Shown piece by piece: positions 1 through 11,267 of a DNA stretch of 16,297 bases. The stretch comes from Lachnospiraceae bacterium. GTDB lineage: Bacteria > Bacillota_A > Clostridia > Lachnospirales > Lachnospiraceae. The stretch lies in assembly GCA_028694115.1 (NCBI GenBank), contig JAQUUB010000099.1, positions 1 through 16,297 on the forward strand, in the 5' to 3' direction. The position numbers were made by a program, and so were the translations under genes. Numbering within the stretch: position 1 is the stretch's first letter; each line of letters begins with the position of its first letter. Below the pieces are notes generated by a model. It searched no databases. It had not been told where the DNA came from and saw only the letters and a program-made list of their open reading frames with translations.

Positions 1-63
1 AAGAAGATTGTAGCAAATGGAAATAAAAAATCAAGATTTTTTACTTGATTTCATTAATTATTT

Positions 64-109
64 GTGCCGAAAGGCACGACGAAGGAGAGCATGCCGCATC
101 GGCATGTTT
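64..109. repeat. Tandem pair of GC-rich hairpins
   Basis: GTGCC (64-68) and GGCAC (73-77) pair around a GAAA tetraloop. CATGCCG (90-96) and CGGCATG (100-106) pair perfectly around a 3-base loop, and the stem can be extended to 87-109 with A-T and G-U pairs. Both stand out in an AT-rich setting. No T-run follows either stem, so they are not intrinsic terminators on the plus strand. They may be RNA structure in the leader of the glycan operon or part of a dispersed palindromic element. Confidence 0.7.
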
Positions 110-136
110 GAAAGTGTGAAAAGAATTAATTATTTT
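108..136 (+). promoter_or_regulatory. Possible weak sigma-A promoter for the glycan operon
   Basis: TTGAAA (108-113) is separated by 17 bases from TATTTT (131-136). The -35 matches five of six consensus positions, the -10 only four of six. It overlaps the AAGTGTGAAAAGA repeat string. It is the best candidate upstream of the first gene, but weak. Confidence 0.22.
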
Positions 137-194
137 TGCCGCTTGCAGTGGAATGCTTAAGAGTATGAAAAAAAGTTAAAAGATAGGAGATTAT

Positions 195-1136
195 ATGAAA
201 GTTTTAGTAACTGGTGGTACCGGGATGGTAGGTTCTCACTTTATGAACAGTTATCAATTGGAAGGAGCTGAGGTTTATGGAATTGCAAGAAATAGTGCTT
301 CAAGCCGTCTTGCAGCCATTCCAGATCAGTCAATTATTCGTTGTGATATATTAGAACGTGATGCTTTAATGAGGATATTTAAACAAATTCAGCCAGATGT
401 TATTGTGCATATGGCGGCTCAGGCTTTTAATGGTGACTCATGGAATAGTGAATATGTAACACATAATACCAATTATCTTGGTACATTAAATGTATTATAC
501 TGTGCAAAAGAGCTTGATTATGATGTAAAAGTATTATTAGCATGTTCCAGTGCAGAATATGGAAATATTACAGTAGAGGATTGTCCTTTAAAAGAAGATC
601 GATTACTAACGCCACATACACCTTATGGAGTATCAAAAGTAGGAGTTGAAATGCTTGGAAGACAGTATTTCTTGAATTATGGATTAAAAGTATATCTGCC
701 ACGTATGTTTATTCATGTAGGAACAGGACATCCACCTGCAACCGCAATTCAAAATTTTGCCCGTCAGTTAGCATTAATCAAAAAAGGCGTATTAGAACCT
801 GAAATACATGTAGGAAATCTAGAAAGTGCAAGAGATTTTATCGATGTAAGAGACGGTGTTCGTGCAATGAGAATTCTTTTAGAAAAAGGGAATCCTGGTG
901 AACCAGTCAATATCTGTGTGGGCAAAGCTTATAAGATACAGGAAATATTAGATATGCTTGTTGAAATTTCAGGTACTAATGCAAAAGTAATATCAGATAA
1001 AGCACTTATGAGAGTAGCAGATGAACCTTTATTATTAGGCGATGATACAAAGATAAAGGAACTAGGTTTTATCCCAAAATATACAATGCATGATACACTA
1101 GAAGATGTTTTTGCAGATTGGATGGGAAGAATTTAG
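195..1136 (+). CDS. NAD(P)-dependent extended SDR, GDP-mannose dehydratase/reductase-like
   Basis: A cytosolic nucleotide-sugar modifying enzyme of 313 residues. The N-terminal Rossmann motif GGTGMVG lies at residues 7-13. Ser118/Ser119 in CSSAEYG and the catalytic pair Tyr144-x3-Lys148 (YGVSK) are intact. SARDFIDVRD (211-220) is the motif typical of GDP-mannose 4,6-dehydratase and GDP-4-keto-6-deoxy-mannose reductase families, and SSAEYG resembles the reductase type. The usual FNHxGP-like substrate segment is replaced by MFIHVGTGHP (171-180), so the exact sugar is uncertain. The start is supported by AGGAGA 6 bases upstream. It is the first gene of a tight cluster with two glycosyltransferases, which suggests it supplies a modified sugar donor. 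The family call is secure, the substrate is not. Confidence 0.88.
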   Translation: MKVLVTGGTGMVGSHFMNSYQLEGAEVYGIARNSASSRLAAIPDQSIIRCDILERDALMRIFKQIQPDVIVHMAAQAFNGDSWNSEYVTHNTNYLGTLNVLYCAKELDYDVKVLLACSSAEYGNITVEDCPLKEDRLLTPHTPYGVSKVGVEMLGRQYFLNYGLKVYLPRMFIHVGTGHPPATAIQNFARQLALIKKGVLEPEIHVGNLESARDFIDVRDGVRAMRILLEKGNPGEPVNICVGKAYKIQEILDMLVEISGTNAKVISDKALMRVADEPLLLGDDTKIKELGFIPKYTMHDTLEDVFADWMGRI

Positions 1137-1155
1137 ATTTAAGAAAGGTTATTTC

Positions 1156-1896
1156 ATGACAAATCAATTTCAAAATGTAACGATATTACTTCCAGCAATG
1201 GATGAGACCTATTCACTTAAGGAAACGGTAGACACAATCGCTGCTACTTGTAAGAAAATTGATATAGCGGAATTTATTTTATTATTATGTGATCGCTCCA
1301 CAAAAGAATGCGTAGAGACAGCAGAAAACCTGGTAAAGGAATATCAATCAAAAATACCAATTTATATTCACTATCAAACACTTCCTTTTGTAGGTGGTGC
1401 GATTCGAGAGGGATTTGATATCGCAAAAGGGTCTCACGTAGTATTAATGTCGAGTGACTTAGAAACAGATCCAAATGTAATTAAGAATTTTATTGAACAT
1501 GCCAAAAAAAGTCCTGGTAAAATAATTACTGCTTCTAGATGGAGAAAAGGCGGGGGATTTGTGAAATACAATAAGGTAAAACTTATCTGTAATTTAATAT
1601 TCGAAAGAGTCATAGGATTATTTTATTTTGTTAATTTAACAGATATTACGTATGCTTATCGAATATTTCCCACAAAACTAATGCAAAAAATAGAGTGGAC
1701 AGAATTAAAACATCCATTTTTTTTAGAAACAGCATTGAAACCAATACGGTTGGGTGTAAAATTTGAGGAGATTCCAGCACATTGGATTGCAAGAACAGAG
1801 GGAGTATCCCAGAACTCTTTTTTTGCCAACTTTAAGTATTTCAAAACAGCCTGGAACAATCGATTCTTAAAAAGAGAAGATATTTGGAGAAAGTAA
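1156..1896 (+). CDS. GT2 family glycosyltransferase, polyprenyl-phosphate sugar synthase-like
   Basis: A 246-residue GT-A fold glycosyltransferase. LLPAMDE (11-17) is the family N-terminal motif, DLETDP (101-106) the acidic metal/nucleotide-binding region, and ASRWRKGGG (126-134) followed by TDITYAYRIF (162-171) matches the layout of dolichyl/undecaprenyl-phosphate mannose synthase-type enzymes. No C-terminal transmembrane segments follow the catalytic domain, though 142-160 is hydrophobic and may touch the membrane. I chose the ATG at 1156 because AGAAAGG lies just upstream and the protein then begins right before the catalytic domain; an upstream ATG at 1105 would overlap the previous gene by 32 bases. 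The next gene starts on its stop codon (TAATG). Inferred role: loading a sugar on a lipid carrier for the neighbouring GT-C enzyme. Confidence 0.88.
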   Translation: MTNQFQNVTILLPAMDETYSLKETVDTIAATCKKIDIAEFILLLCDRSTKECVETAENLVKEYQSKIPIYIHYQTLPFVGGAIREGFDIAKGSHVVLMSSDLETDPNVIKNFIEHAKKSPGKIITASRWRKGGGFVKYNKVKLICNLIFERVIGLFYFVNLTDITYAYRIFPTKLMQKIEWTELKHPFFLETALKPIRLGVKFEEIPAHWIARTEGVSQNSFFANFKYFKTAWNNRFLKREDIWRK

Positions 1897-3503
1897 TGAA
1901 ACAGAAATATAAATTTAAAAATGAAATAGATAAAGCAAGATTTATTGCTCTAATGGTCTTTATTGGAATCATAACGTTATTAGCATGGCAGAGTGATGAT
2001 GCCTATCATGGCTATGTCATGTCAAAGCATCTGGTAGAGGGTAATGGCCTTGTTTATAATATTGGCGAGAGAGCTTCTGCAAGTTCTTGCCCACTTTTTA
2101 CTCTTATTATTTCTGCAGCTTATTTTATGACAAGGGAAATGTATTTTACTTCCATTTTTGTTTGTGTTGCTTTTTCATCAGCCGCATTTTATATCGTTAT
2201 TTATAAGTTATGTAAAAATAAAGAGCAGGTGTTTTTTAGCTTAGCAGCACTAATTGGAAGTTCTGCTTTTGTGAGTTATACAACTTCAGGATTAGAAAAT
2301 AGTCTCTTATTTTTTTTATGTACTTTATTTTTGAAATTATATTTTGATAATGAAACATATACAGGAAAACAATTGCTATCAATGGCTCTTGTTTTTTCTG
2401 CAGTTGCATTAGCAAGAATGGATGCTGTTTTAATGCTCATTCCTATGATTTGTTTTGCGTTCCTGGTAAAAAGAAAAAACACTACATTTTTTGGTGCAGT
2501 GGGAATCGGTTTATTAGGTTTATCCCCTTTTATTTTATGGGAAGTATTTTCAACCTTCTATTTTGGATTTCCTGTCCCCAATACGGCGTATGTAAAACTG
2601 GGAACGGATATCGCATTAATTGAATATATCAAAAGAGGAATCTGGTATATAATATTTACATCATTAAATGATATCATGGTTCTTATTATTCCTGTTGTAT
2701 TTATAATATTTACAATTTTTTTGAAGAAAGCAAAGTATATATATACTTCAGCGGGAGTAGCTCTTTATTTTTTATATATTATTTATATTGGTGGTGATTT
2801 TATGATGGGTCGCCACTTTACCGTACTTCTAATTATTTCGCTTAGTAGTTTCATTGTATTTCAAAATAAGGAAAAAGAGGATTTTGTTTCCGTTAGAAAG
2901 ACAAGGAACATTTTTAATGTCATAGTAATTGGAAGTATAATTTATTCTTTTACTTTTGTTCCAGTTATTGGTTCTCAATATTTATTTGGACATCAGTTCA
3001 GTTCTTCTATTTCTGATGAAAGAGAAGTATATTCAAAAACTACGGGATTCTATAACAATATAAAATCTTTGATAGAGACAGGTGAACTATGTGTTAAAGA
3101 TACTTGGAATTATCAGTCAACAGATGAAATAAGAGAAAATGGATTAATTGGTAATATCACAGATAATAGCCCCGGTATTTTAGTGTTTTATAATTCCGAT
3201 CTTTATCTGAATGATGCGTATGGTTTGGGTGATCCATTTTTGTCAAAATTACCAGCTATAAAGGATGAGAATTGGAGGGTTGGTCATATGAAAAGAGAGA
3301 TTCCTTCCGGATATCGAGAGACGGTTCAATTTGGGAAAAATATAATTGAAGATGAAAATTTGCATGAATACTATGAAATAATCCGTACTATGACAAGAGG
3401 TGACTTATTTAGCAAGGAAAGAATTCAAACAGTCATAGATTGGAATCTGGGAAAATATGATTATTTATTAGAGAACTATGAAAAAAGCATATTAGGTAAC
3501 TAG
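1896..3503 (+). CDS. Multi-span GT-C-type glycosyltransferase, AftB-like
   Basis: A 535-residue integral membrane protein with many hydrophobic segments in its first 370 residues and a hydrophilic, probably extracytoplasmic C-terminal part (about 370-535). Residues 33-70 carry the layout seen in actinobacterial arabinofuranosyltransferase-like GT-C proteins: SDDAY (33-37), GNGLVYNIGER (49-59), then SCPLFTL (64-70). Further family marks are SGLENSL (131-137), RMD (174-176), FGFPVPNTAYVK (223-234) and GGDFMMGRH (299-307). Asp34/Asp35 are the likely catalytic acids. Such enzymes use polyprenyl-phosphate sugars on the outer face of the membrane. The start is the ATG overlapping the previous stop by one base, with GGAGA 5 bases upstream; a TTG at 1884 is less likely. 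The acceptor glycan is unknown. Confidence 0.8.
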   Translation: MKQKYKFKNEIDKARFIALMVFIGIITLLAWQSDDAYHGYVMSKHLVEGNGLVYNIGERASASSCPLFTLIISAAYFMTREMYFTSIFVCVAFSSAAFYIVIYKLCKNKEQVFFSLAALIGSSAFVSYTTSGLENSLLFFLCTLFLKLYFDNETYTGKQLLSMALVFSAVALARMDAVLMLIPMICFAFLVKRKNTTFFGAVGIGLLGLSPFILWEVFSTFYFGFPVPNTAYVKLGTDIALIEYIKRGIWYIIFTSLNDIMVLIIPVVFIIFTIFLKKAKYIYTSAGVALYFLYIIYIGGDFMMGRHFTVLLIISLSSFIVFQNKEKEDFVSVRKTRNIFNVIVIGSIIYSFTFVPVIGSQYLFGHQFSSSISDEREVYSKTTGFYNNIKSLIETGELCVKDTWNYQSTDEIRENGLIGNITDNSPGILVFYNSDLYLNDAYGLGDPFLSKLPAIKDENWRVGHMKREIPSGYRETVQFGKNIIEDENLHEYYEIIRTMTRGDLFSKERIQTVIDWNLGKYDYLLENYEKSILGN

Positions 3504-3521
3504 ATAGAATGGAGTATTAAA

Positions 3522-5057
3522 ATGTTTGTTCACAAGGAAACAAAAAAAACTAGAAAGAGTGGAAAAAAAAGAGGAATTATATGGTTATGTATATTTTTCG
3601 TAATTCTATTTTTGTATCTGGGATTTTCATTGTTTTTTATGAACCATTATTTTTTTAATACTTATATAAATGAAATGGCTTGTTCAGGAAAATCAGTAAA
3701 AGTAATGCAGCAAGATATTATAGATCAGACTAATAACTATCATTTAAACATTATTGGTAGAGAAGGATTAACGGATAGCATTACCTCAGAAGATGTTTTG
3801 TTAACACCTGAATTTAGTACAGAATTTGCACGATTGATAAAAAATCAGAAAGCTTTTTTATGGCCATTTTTAGTATTCAAAAAGACAGATTATACAGTTG
3901 ATACGGTTGTAAATTATTCAAAAGAGGAATTAGATAAAAAGATTGATCAATTAATTTTCTTTCAAAAGGAAAATATTAGAGAACCAAAAAATGCCTACCT
4001 AAGTGACTATACAGAGAATGGCTATGTAATTGTACCAGAAGATAAAGGAACTGTATTAATAAGAGAAAACGTTTATCGAGTAATTGAAGAATCCGTTGAT
4101 ATTTTAGAAACAGAAATAGATTTAAATCAGTTAAAATGCTATAAGACAGTAGATATTACGAAAGAAGATTCTAAGTTAAATAAGCTTTGCAGTAATTTGA
4201 ATCAATATTTAAAAGCAAATATTACCTATGTATTTGGTAAAGATTCTGAAATTGTAAATGGTAATTTAATTAAAGATTGGTTGATGATTACTGATACAGG
4301 GGTGTCTCTGAATGAAGAGCTTGTTCGGGAATATGTAAATAGTTTATCAAGAAAATATGATACATTCGGCAAAAAAAGAGAATTTCAAACAACGAGTGGA
4401 AATACAATCACTATTTCAGAGGGTGCTTATGGCTGGTGGATGAATCGACCAGAGGAAACGAAAAGCTTAATAGAAGCAATTATGAATGGAGAAACGGGAA
4501 TGAGATCCCCGGTTTACCGAGCGATTGCAGCACAGTATGGAGATAATGATATTGGAGATAGTTATGTAGAAATTGATTTAACAAGCCAACATCTTTGGGT
4601 ATACAAAGACGGAAATATAGTTGTGGAATCAGATTTTGTTTCTGGAAATGTAAATAAAGGAAATGGAACTCCAGTAGGAATTTATGGAATTACTTATAAG
4701 GAAAGAGACGCAACACTAGAAGGAGAAAATTACAGTTCTGATGTGAGTTTTTGGATGCCTTTTAATGGAAATGTTGGTATGCATGATGCAACCTGGAGAA
4801 GTATGTTTGGTGGGGATATTTATTTAACGAATGGCTCCCACGGATGTATTAATCTTCCCTATAAAAAGGCAAATGAAATATTTGATAATGTCGAAAAAGG
4901 AGAAGCTGTAATTGTATATGGCGGCGCAGCACCTACCGTACCAATAGGATTACCACAACTAACTCCAGAGCAGCAATTGCAGTTATTAATTGATGCGGGT
5001 CTATTGAATCCAGATGGAACGCCTGTTGCCCCACCAGCCCCACCAACTGTTCAATAA
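3522..5057 (+). CDS. Membrane-anchored L,D-transpeptidase (YkuD) with peptidoglycan-binding domains
   Basis: A 511-residue cell-wall crosslinking enzyme. A basic N-terminus and one membrane segment (about 19-40) anchor it with the bulk outside. Two regions (about 45-120 and 195-335) resemble the putative peptidoglycan-binding domain PF12229; the second shows KYDT..KREFQTTSG and the GAYGWW stretch. The YkuD domain covers about 345-467, with His421, His440 and the catalytic Cys442 in SHGCINLP. L,D-transpeptidases of this family form 3-3 crosslinks and are not inhibited by most penicillins (family knowledge). The tail is proline-rich (PAPPTVQ end). GGAG lies 7 bases before the ATG. It follows the GT-C gene by 18 bases, tying the cluster to the cell envelope. 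Confidence 0.93.
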   Translation: MFVHKETKKTRKSGKKRGIIWLCIFFVILFLYLGFSLFFMNHYFFNTYINEMACSGKSVKVMQQDIIDQTNNYHLNIIGREGLTDSITSEDVLLTPEFSTEFARLIKNQKAFLWPFLVFKKTDYTVDTVVNYSKEELDKKIDQLIFFQKENIREPKNAYLSDYTENGYVIVPEDKGTVLIRENVYRVIEESVDILETEIDLNQLKCYKTVDITKEDSKLNKLCSNLNQYLKANITYVFGKDSEIVNGNLIKDWLMITDTGVSLNEELVREYVNSLSRKYDTFGKKREFQTTSGNTITISEGAYGWWMNRPEETKSLIEAIMNGETGMRSPVYRAIAAQYGDNDIGDSYVEIDLTSQHLWVYKDGNIVVESDFVSGNVNKGNGTPVGIYGITYKERDATLEGENYSSDVSFWMPFNGNVGMHDATWRSMFGGDIYLTNGSHGCINLPYKKANEIFDNVEKGEAVIVYGGAAPTVPIGLPQLTPEQQLQLLIDAGLLNPDGTPVAPPAPPTVQ

Positions 5058-5081
5058 CAATGACTAAGTTGAGGTTTGTTT

Positions 5082-5762
5082 ATGCAATTACGAGACGAAT
5101 TATTTGAACTGGTAGATTTAAAATATCGAGATTTCCAGCAAGGTCTCTTACCAGGAATAGAAGGAATACTTGGAGTTCGAATGCCTGAATTAAGAAAAAT
5201 TGGTAAGAGAATTGTAAAGGGTGATATACAGGACTATTTCATGAATAGTCCTAATGAGTATTTTGAAGAAATCATGTTAAAAGGGATTGTTATAGGGTAT
5301 GCAAAAGAACCTTTTCATGAGAAATTAAAGCAAATAGAGGATTTTCTGCCACTGATCAATAATTGGTGTGTGTGCGATATTTTTGTTGGAGGTCTGAAGG
5401 ATATTGCTCTTCATAAAGATGAAATGTGGACATGTTTGTCAACAAACCTGAATTCGGTAGAAGAATATCGAGTCCGATTCGGAGTTGTTGTTTTATTAAA
5501 CTACTATAAACAAAAGGAATATATCGATAAAATATTTACTTGTTTTGATAAAATCCAAAGTGAAAAATATTATGTAAACATGTCAATTGCATGGGCAATT
5601 TCTATGATGTACATAGATTTTAGAGAAGAAACACGGAGATACTTAAAGAAAAATCTGCTCGATACATTTACCTATAATAAGTCGTTACAAAAAATTATAG
5701 AATCCAGACAGATATCTTTTGAAGAAAAAGAGATGATAAGAGAGATGAAAAGAAAAGAATGA
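5082..5762 (+). CDS. DNA alkylation repair protein, AlkD-like HEAT-repeat glycosylase
   Basis: A 226-residue all-helical protein of the DNA alkylation repair family (PF08713). AlkD excises bulky, cationic alkylated bases such as N3-methyladenine and N7-methylguanine without flipping the base. The residues corresponding to the Bacillus cereus AlkD active site appear conserved: Trp95 and Asp99 in NWCVCD, and Trp171 in IAWAISMM. RVRFGVVVLL (130-139) is another family stretch. The ATG at 5082 has GAGG 7 bases upstream; a TTG six bases earlier would be in-frame but badly spaced. Its stop overlaps the next start by four bases (ATGA), so the two are probably translated together. It is a single cytosolic domain of normal length. 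Confidence 0.88.
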   Translation: MQLRDELFELVDLKYRDFQQGLLPGIEGILGVRMPELRKIGKRIVKGDIQDYFMNSPNEYFEEIMLKGIVIGYAKEPFHEKLKQIEDFLPLINNWCVCDIFVGGLKDIALHKDEMWTCLSTNLNSVEEYRVRFGVVVLLNYYKQKEYIDKIFTCFDKIQSEKYYVNMSIAWAISMMYIDFREETRRYLKKNLLDTFTYNKSLQKIIESRQISFEEKEMIREMKRKE

Positions 5763-6287
5763 AGGATAAATTATTAAATCCCAAAATCAAAAAATATGGA
5801 AATGATATTCTAATTTCAGATAACTTCAAAAAAATGAAAGATTACAAACAGCACGGAGATATAAGCGTATTATCACATAGCCTTCGTGTGGCACAAAGAA
5901 GCTTGAAATTTGCAGAATTTATGAAAAAGCATAATATTCAGATTGATGAACAGGCTGTGGTCAGAGGAGCTTTGCTTCATGATTACTTTTTATATGACTG
6001 GCATGAAAAAGACCTTTTGCATAATTGGCATGGTTTTCGTCATGCCTCAACTGCATTAAAAAATGCGGATAAAGAATATGAACTCACGGATATGGAACGA
6101 GAAATTATTATAAAGCATATGTTTCCCTTAAACATTAAGCCACCTCGTTGCAAGGAAGCATGGATTGTGAATCTTGCAGATACCTTTTGTTCCACAGGGG
6201 AAACTTTCATGGGAAGAAAACCTCATGATAAGAGGCGCAAAAAGATTATTATAAAAGCCAGGAAGCAGAGAGAAAGAGCAGAAAGAC

Positions 6288-6316
<29 letters not shown>
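5759..6316 (+). CDS. HD-domain phosphohydrolase family protein
   Basis: A 185-residue protein with one HD domain. Candidate metal ligands are His40 (in VLSHSLRV), His74-Asp75 (LLHDYFLYD), His95 or His91 in the HNWHGFRHA segment, His120 and Asp141 (NLADTF). This order (H...HD...H...H...D) matches small HD proteins that hydrolyse phosphate esters or nucleotides; the substrate cannot be told from sequence. The C-terminus (155-185) is very basic (KPHDKRRKKIIIKARKQ), which could bind nucleic acid. The gene overlaps its upstream neighbour by 4 bases and the downstream decarboxylase by 29. It has no strong ribosome site of its own, so it is likely translationally coupled. Confidence 0.82.
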
Positions 6317-9214
<2,898 letters not shown>

Positions 9215-9223
9215 ATGGTATTC

Positions 9224-9808
9224 ATGGGAAAGATTTTTTATATTATAGGGAAAAGTTCATCAGGAAAAGATACCATATATAAAAAAATACTGGAAAACAA
9301 CCAATTTAATTTAAAACAAATTGTTATGTATACAACAAGACCTATTCGAGCTAAGGAAACAGAAGGTGTAGAATACCATTTTATCAATGATCAGGAGTTT
9401 GAAAAATTACGCTCACAAGATAAAATTATTGAAGAGCGCTCATACAATACAATCCATGGCTTATGGAGGTATTTTACTGTAAATGATGGTCAAATGAATA
9501 CAGAAGAAGATTGTTTAATGATTGGAGTTTTAAATTCTTTTGTATCTACCAGGGAATACTATGGGAGAGAAAAAGTATTACCTATATTTATTGACCTTGA
9601 TGATGGAGTGCGATTACAAAGAGCACTTGACCGAGAAAGAATACAGGATGAGCCAAAATATGCAGAGTTGTGTCGAAGGTATCTGGCAGATTTAGAAGAC
9701 TTTGCCGAAAATAAAATAGTAGAAGCAGGGATTACAAAACGTTTCTATAACGAAGATTTAGAAAAATGCTTGGAAGAGATAGGGAATTATATTAAAAGTA
9801 TGATATAA
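9224..9808 (+). CDS. Guanylate-kinase-like P-loop nucleotide kinase
   Basis: A 194-residue P-loop kinase related to guanylate kinase. GKSSSGKD (9-16) is the Walker A motif; MYTTRPIRAKE (35-45) is the GMP-binding hallmark with both arginines; YHF (51-53) and Glu70/Glu71 follow, and DRERI (136-140) may be the lid. Where true guanylate kinases have the YGT segment, this protein reads SYNTIHGLWRYFTV (73-86), so the acceptor site is altered and the substrate may differ. I prefer the ATG at 9224 (MGKIFYIIGK), although an in-frame ATG at 9215 directly follows the glpK stop; the shared AGGAG at 9207-9211 is long for one and short for the other. It occupies the slot held by thymidylate kinase in Bacillus. 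Confidence 0.82.
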   Translation: MGKIFYIIGKSSSGKDTIYKKILENNQFNLKQIVMYTTRPIRAKETEGVEYHFINDQEFEKLRSQDKIIEERSYNTIHGLWRYFTVNDGQMNTEEDCLMIGVLNSFVSTREYYGREKVLPIFIDLDDGVRLQRALDRERIQDEPKYAELCRRYLADLEDFAENKIVEAGITKRFYNEDLEKCLEEIGNYIKSMI

Positions 9809-9823
9809 TGGGAGGTAAGTTCT

Positions 9824-10264
9824 ATGGACATTAAAGTAAATAATATTCAACCATCGATGCCTGTGGAACAAACTAACCAGGTACAAGAATCAGATGGAAC
9901 ATTTAAGTTTGCACTGATTAGCCATATTGAAGAACAGGAATTGCAAGCTAGGCTTACAACCCTTATGGAAGATATTACCCAGCAGGGAAATCGGATATCA
10001 AAACATATGGATGTGAAGGATATGAAAAAATACCGATCCTTGATTAAAGAATTTATGAACGAAGTCCTTACCAGATCCCATGAATTTTCACGAGAAAATT
10101 TTCTGGATCGAAAAGGTAGACATAGAGTTTATGGAATTGTGAAATTAGTGAATGAAAATCTAGATTATCTAGCACAAGAGTTAATGAAGGAAGAAAAAGA
10201 CCACATTTCAATTTTAGGGAAGATAGGTGAAATCAGGGGCCTTTTGTTAGATATCTTTATGTAG
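9824..10264 (+). CDS. yaaR: YaaR family protein (DUF327)
   Basis: A 146-residue protein, the same length as B. subtilis YaaR. It is largely helical and charged, with no membrane segment or enzymatic motif. Recognisable stretches are [19 protein letters not shown] (26-44), [13 protein letters not shown] (68-80) and [18 protein letters not shown] (96-113). The molecular function of the family is not established. The identity rests on sequence pattern plus its position directly before holB, as in Bacillus. GGAGG ends 8 bases before the ATG. Confidence 0.88.
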   Translation: MDIKVNNIQPSMPVEQTNQVQESDGTFKFALISHIEEQELQARLTTLMEDITQQGNRISKHMDVKDMKKYRSLIKEFMNEVLTRSHEFSRENFLDRKGRHRVYGIVKLVNENLDYLAQELMKEEKDHISILGKIGEIRGLLLDIFM

Positions 10265-10276
10265 AATGGAGAAAGA

Positions 10277-11266
10277 ATGGCTAGTTTTAAAGAAATAATC
10301 GGACAAGACTTATTGAAAGATCATTTACAAAATGCAATTCGATTAAATAAGGTTTCCCATGCCTATTTATTAGATGGAGAGAGAAATTCAGGAAAAGAGT
10401 ATATTGCAAATGTATTTGCACAGACGTTACAGTGTGAAAAAGGGGATACAGAGCCTTGTAATGAATGTCATTCCTGTAAACAGGCACTATCTAAAAATCA
10501 TCCAGATATAATTAAAATTTTGCATGAAAAACCAAATAGTATTGGTGTAGAAGATATTAGGAATCAGTTAAATAACACGGTTCAAATTAAACCATATAGC
10601 AGTAAAAAGAAAATATATATTATAAACGATGCTGAAAAGATGACTGTTCAGGCTCAAAATGCGTTGTTGAAAACCTTAGAAGAGCCACCTGCATATGCAG
10701 TGATCTTTTTGTTAACCTCGAATGCCTCTTCGTTATTACCTACTATTTTGTCAAGATGTGTAAAGCTTTCTATGAAGCCAGTAGAAAATAAGTTAGTTAG
10801 AAAATATTTAATGGAAGAATTAAAAGTTCCAGATTATCAAGCGGATATTTGTGTTGCATTTGCAAAAGGAAATATTGGTAAAGCGAAAAGTCTTGCTACT
10901 TCTGAGGATTTTGATAATATAAAGGATGAAGCAATTACGGTATTAAAATATATTAAAGAAATGGAAATCAATGAATTAGTAACGGCAATAAAAAAAATCG
11001 CAGAATTTAAGGTCGATGTACAAGACTATCTTGATATTATTACAATCTGGTATCGGGATGTATTATTATTTAAAGCTACTCATGATGTAAATGATTTGAC
11101 TTTCAAGGACGAACTCAAGTATATTAAGAAGCAGGCAAGCGAGAGTACTTACGAAGGAATAGAATGTATTATTAATTCTATTGATAAAACAAAATCAAGG
11201 CTAATTGCAAATGTAAATTTTGATTTATCAATGGAATTGTTATTGCTTACAATAAAGGAGAATTAA
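10277..11266 (+). CDS. holB: DNA polymerase III delta' subunit
   Basis: A 329-residue clamp-loader AAA+ subunit that helps load the beta sliding clamp during chromosome replication. SHAYLLDG (27-34) leads into a P-loop-like GERNSGKE (34-41). A zinc module of four cysteines follows (Cys53, 61, 64, 67). The Walker B-like region IYIINDAEKM (113-122), the LLKTLEEPP motif (130-138) and the SRC motif (159-161) are typical of clamp-loader proteins. Delta' is usually an ATPase-dead structural subunit, and the P-loop departs from the strict consensus. GGAG lies 5 bases before the start. It sits between yaaR and ricT, the conserved Firmicute arrangement. Confidence 0.95.
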   Translation: MASFKEIIGQDLLKDHLQNAIRLNKVSHAYLLDGERNSGKEYIANVFAQTLQCEKGDTEPCNECHSCKQALSKNHPDIIKILHEKPNSIGVEDIRNQLNNTVQIKPYSSKKKIYIINDAEKMTVQAQNALLKTLEEPPAYAVIFLLTSNASSLLPTILSRCVKLSMKPVENKLVRKYLMEELKVPDYQADICVAFAKGNIGKAKSLATSEDFDNIKDEAITVLKYIKEMEINELVTAIKKIAEFKVDVQDYLDIITIWYRDVLLFKATHDVNDLTFKDELKYIKKQASESTYEGIECIINSIDKTKSRLIANVNFDLSMELLLLTIKEN

Positions 11267-11267
11267 A

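Larger units (their letters stand above)
1..194. other. Structured leader without a recognisable gene
   Basis: No complete gene is visible here. The first 48 bases are open in frame 1 and end at a TGA (46-48); frame 3 closes at a TAA (24-26). Either could be the tail of an upstream gene, but neither is long enough to identify. The stretch holds an AT-rich hairpin (AATCAAG 29-35 pairing with CTTGATT 44-50), two GC-rich hairpins (64-77 and 87-109), a near-perfect 16-base direct repeat (53-68 and 125-140, one mismatch), and the string AAGTGTGAAAAGA (112-124), which recurs exactly at 12911-12923. No known riboswitch core was recognised. It may be a transcribed leader or a small palindromic repeat element. 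Confidence 0.6.

Noticed and set aside
29..51. AATCAAG/CTTGATT hairpin as an intrinsic terminator of an upstream gene
   Set aside because: The stem is AT-rich, the T-run is in the loop and not after the stem.
53..194. Leader hairpins as a known riboswitch (c-di-GMP, glycine, cobalamin, THF)
   Set aside because: The conserved core strings of these classes, as I know them, are not present; only generic stems are seen.
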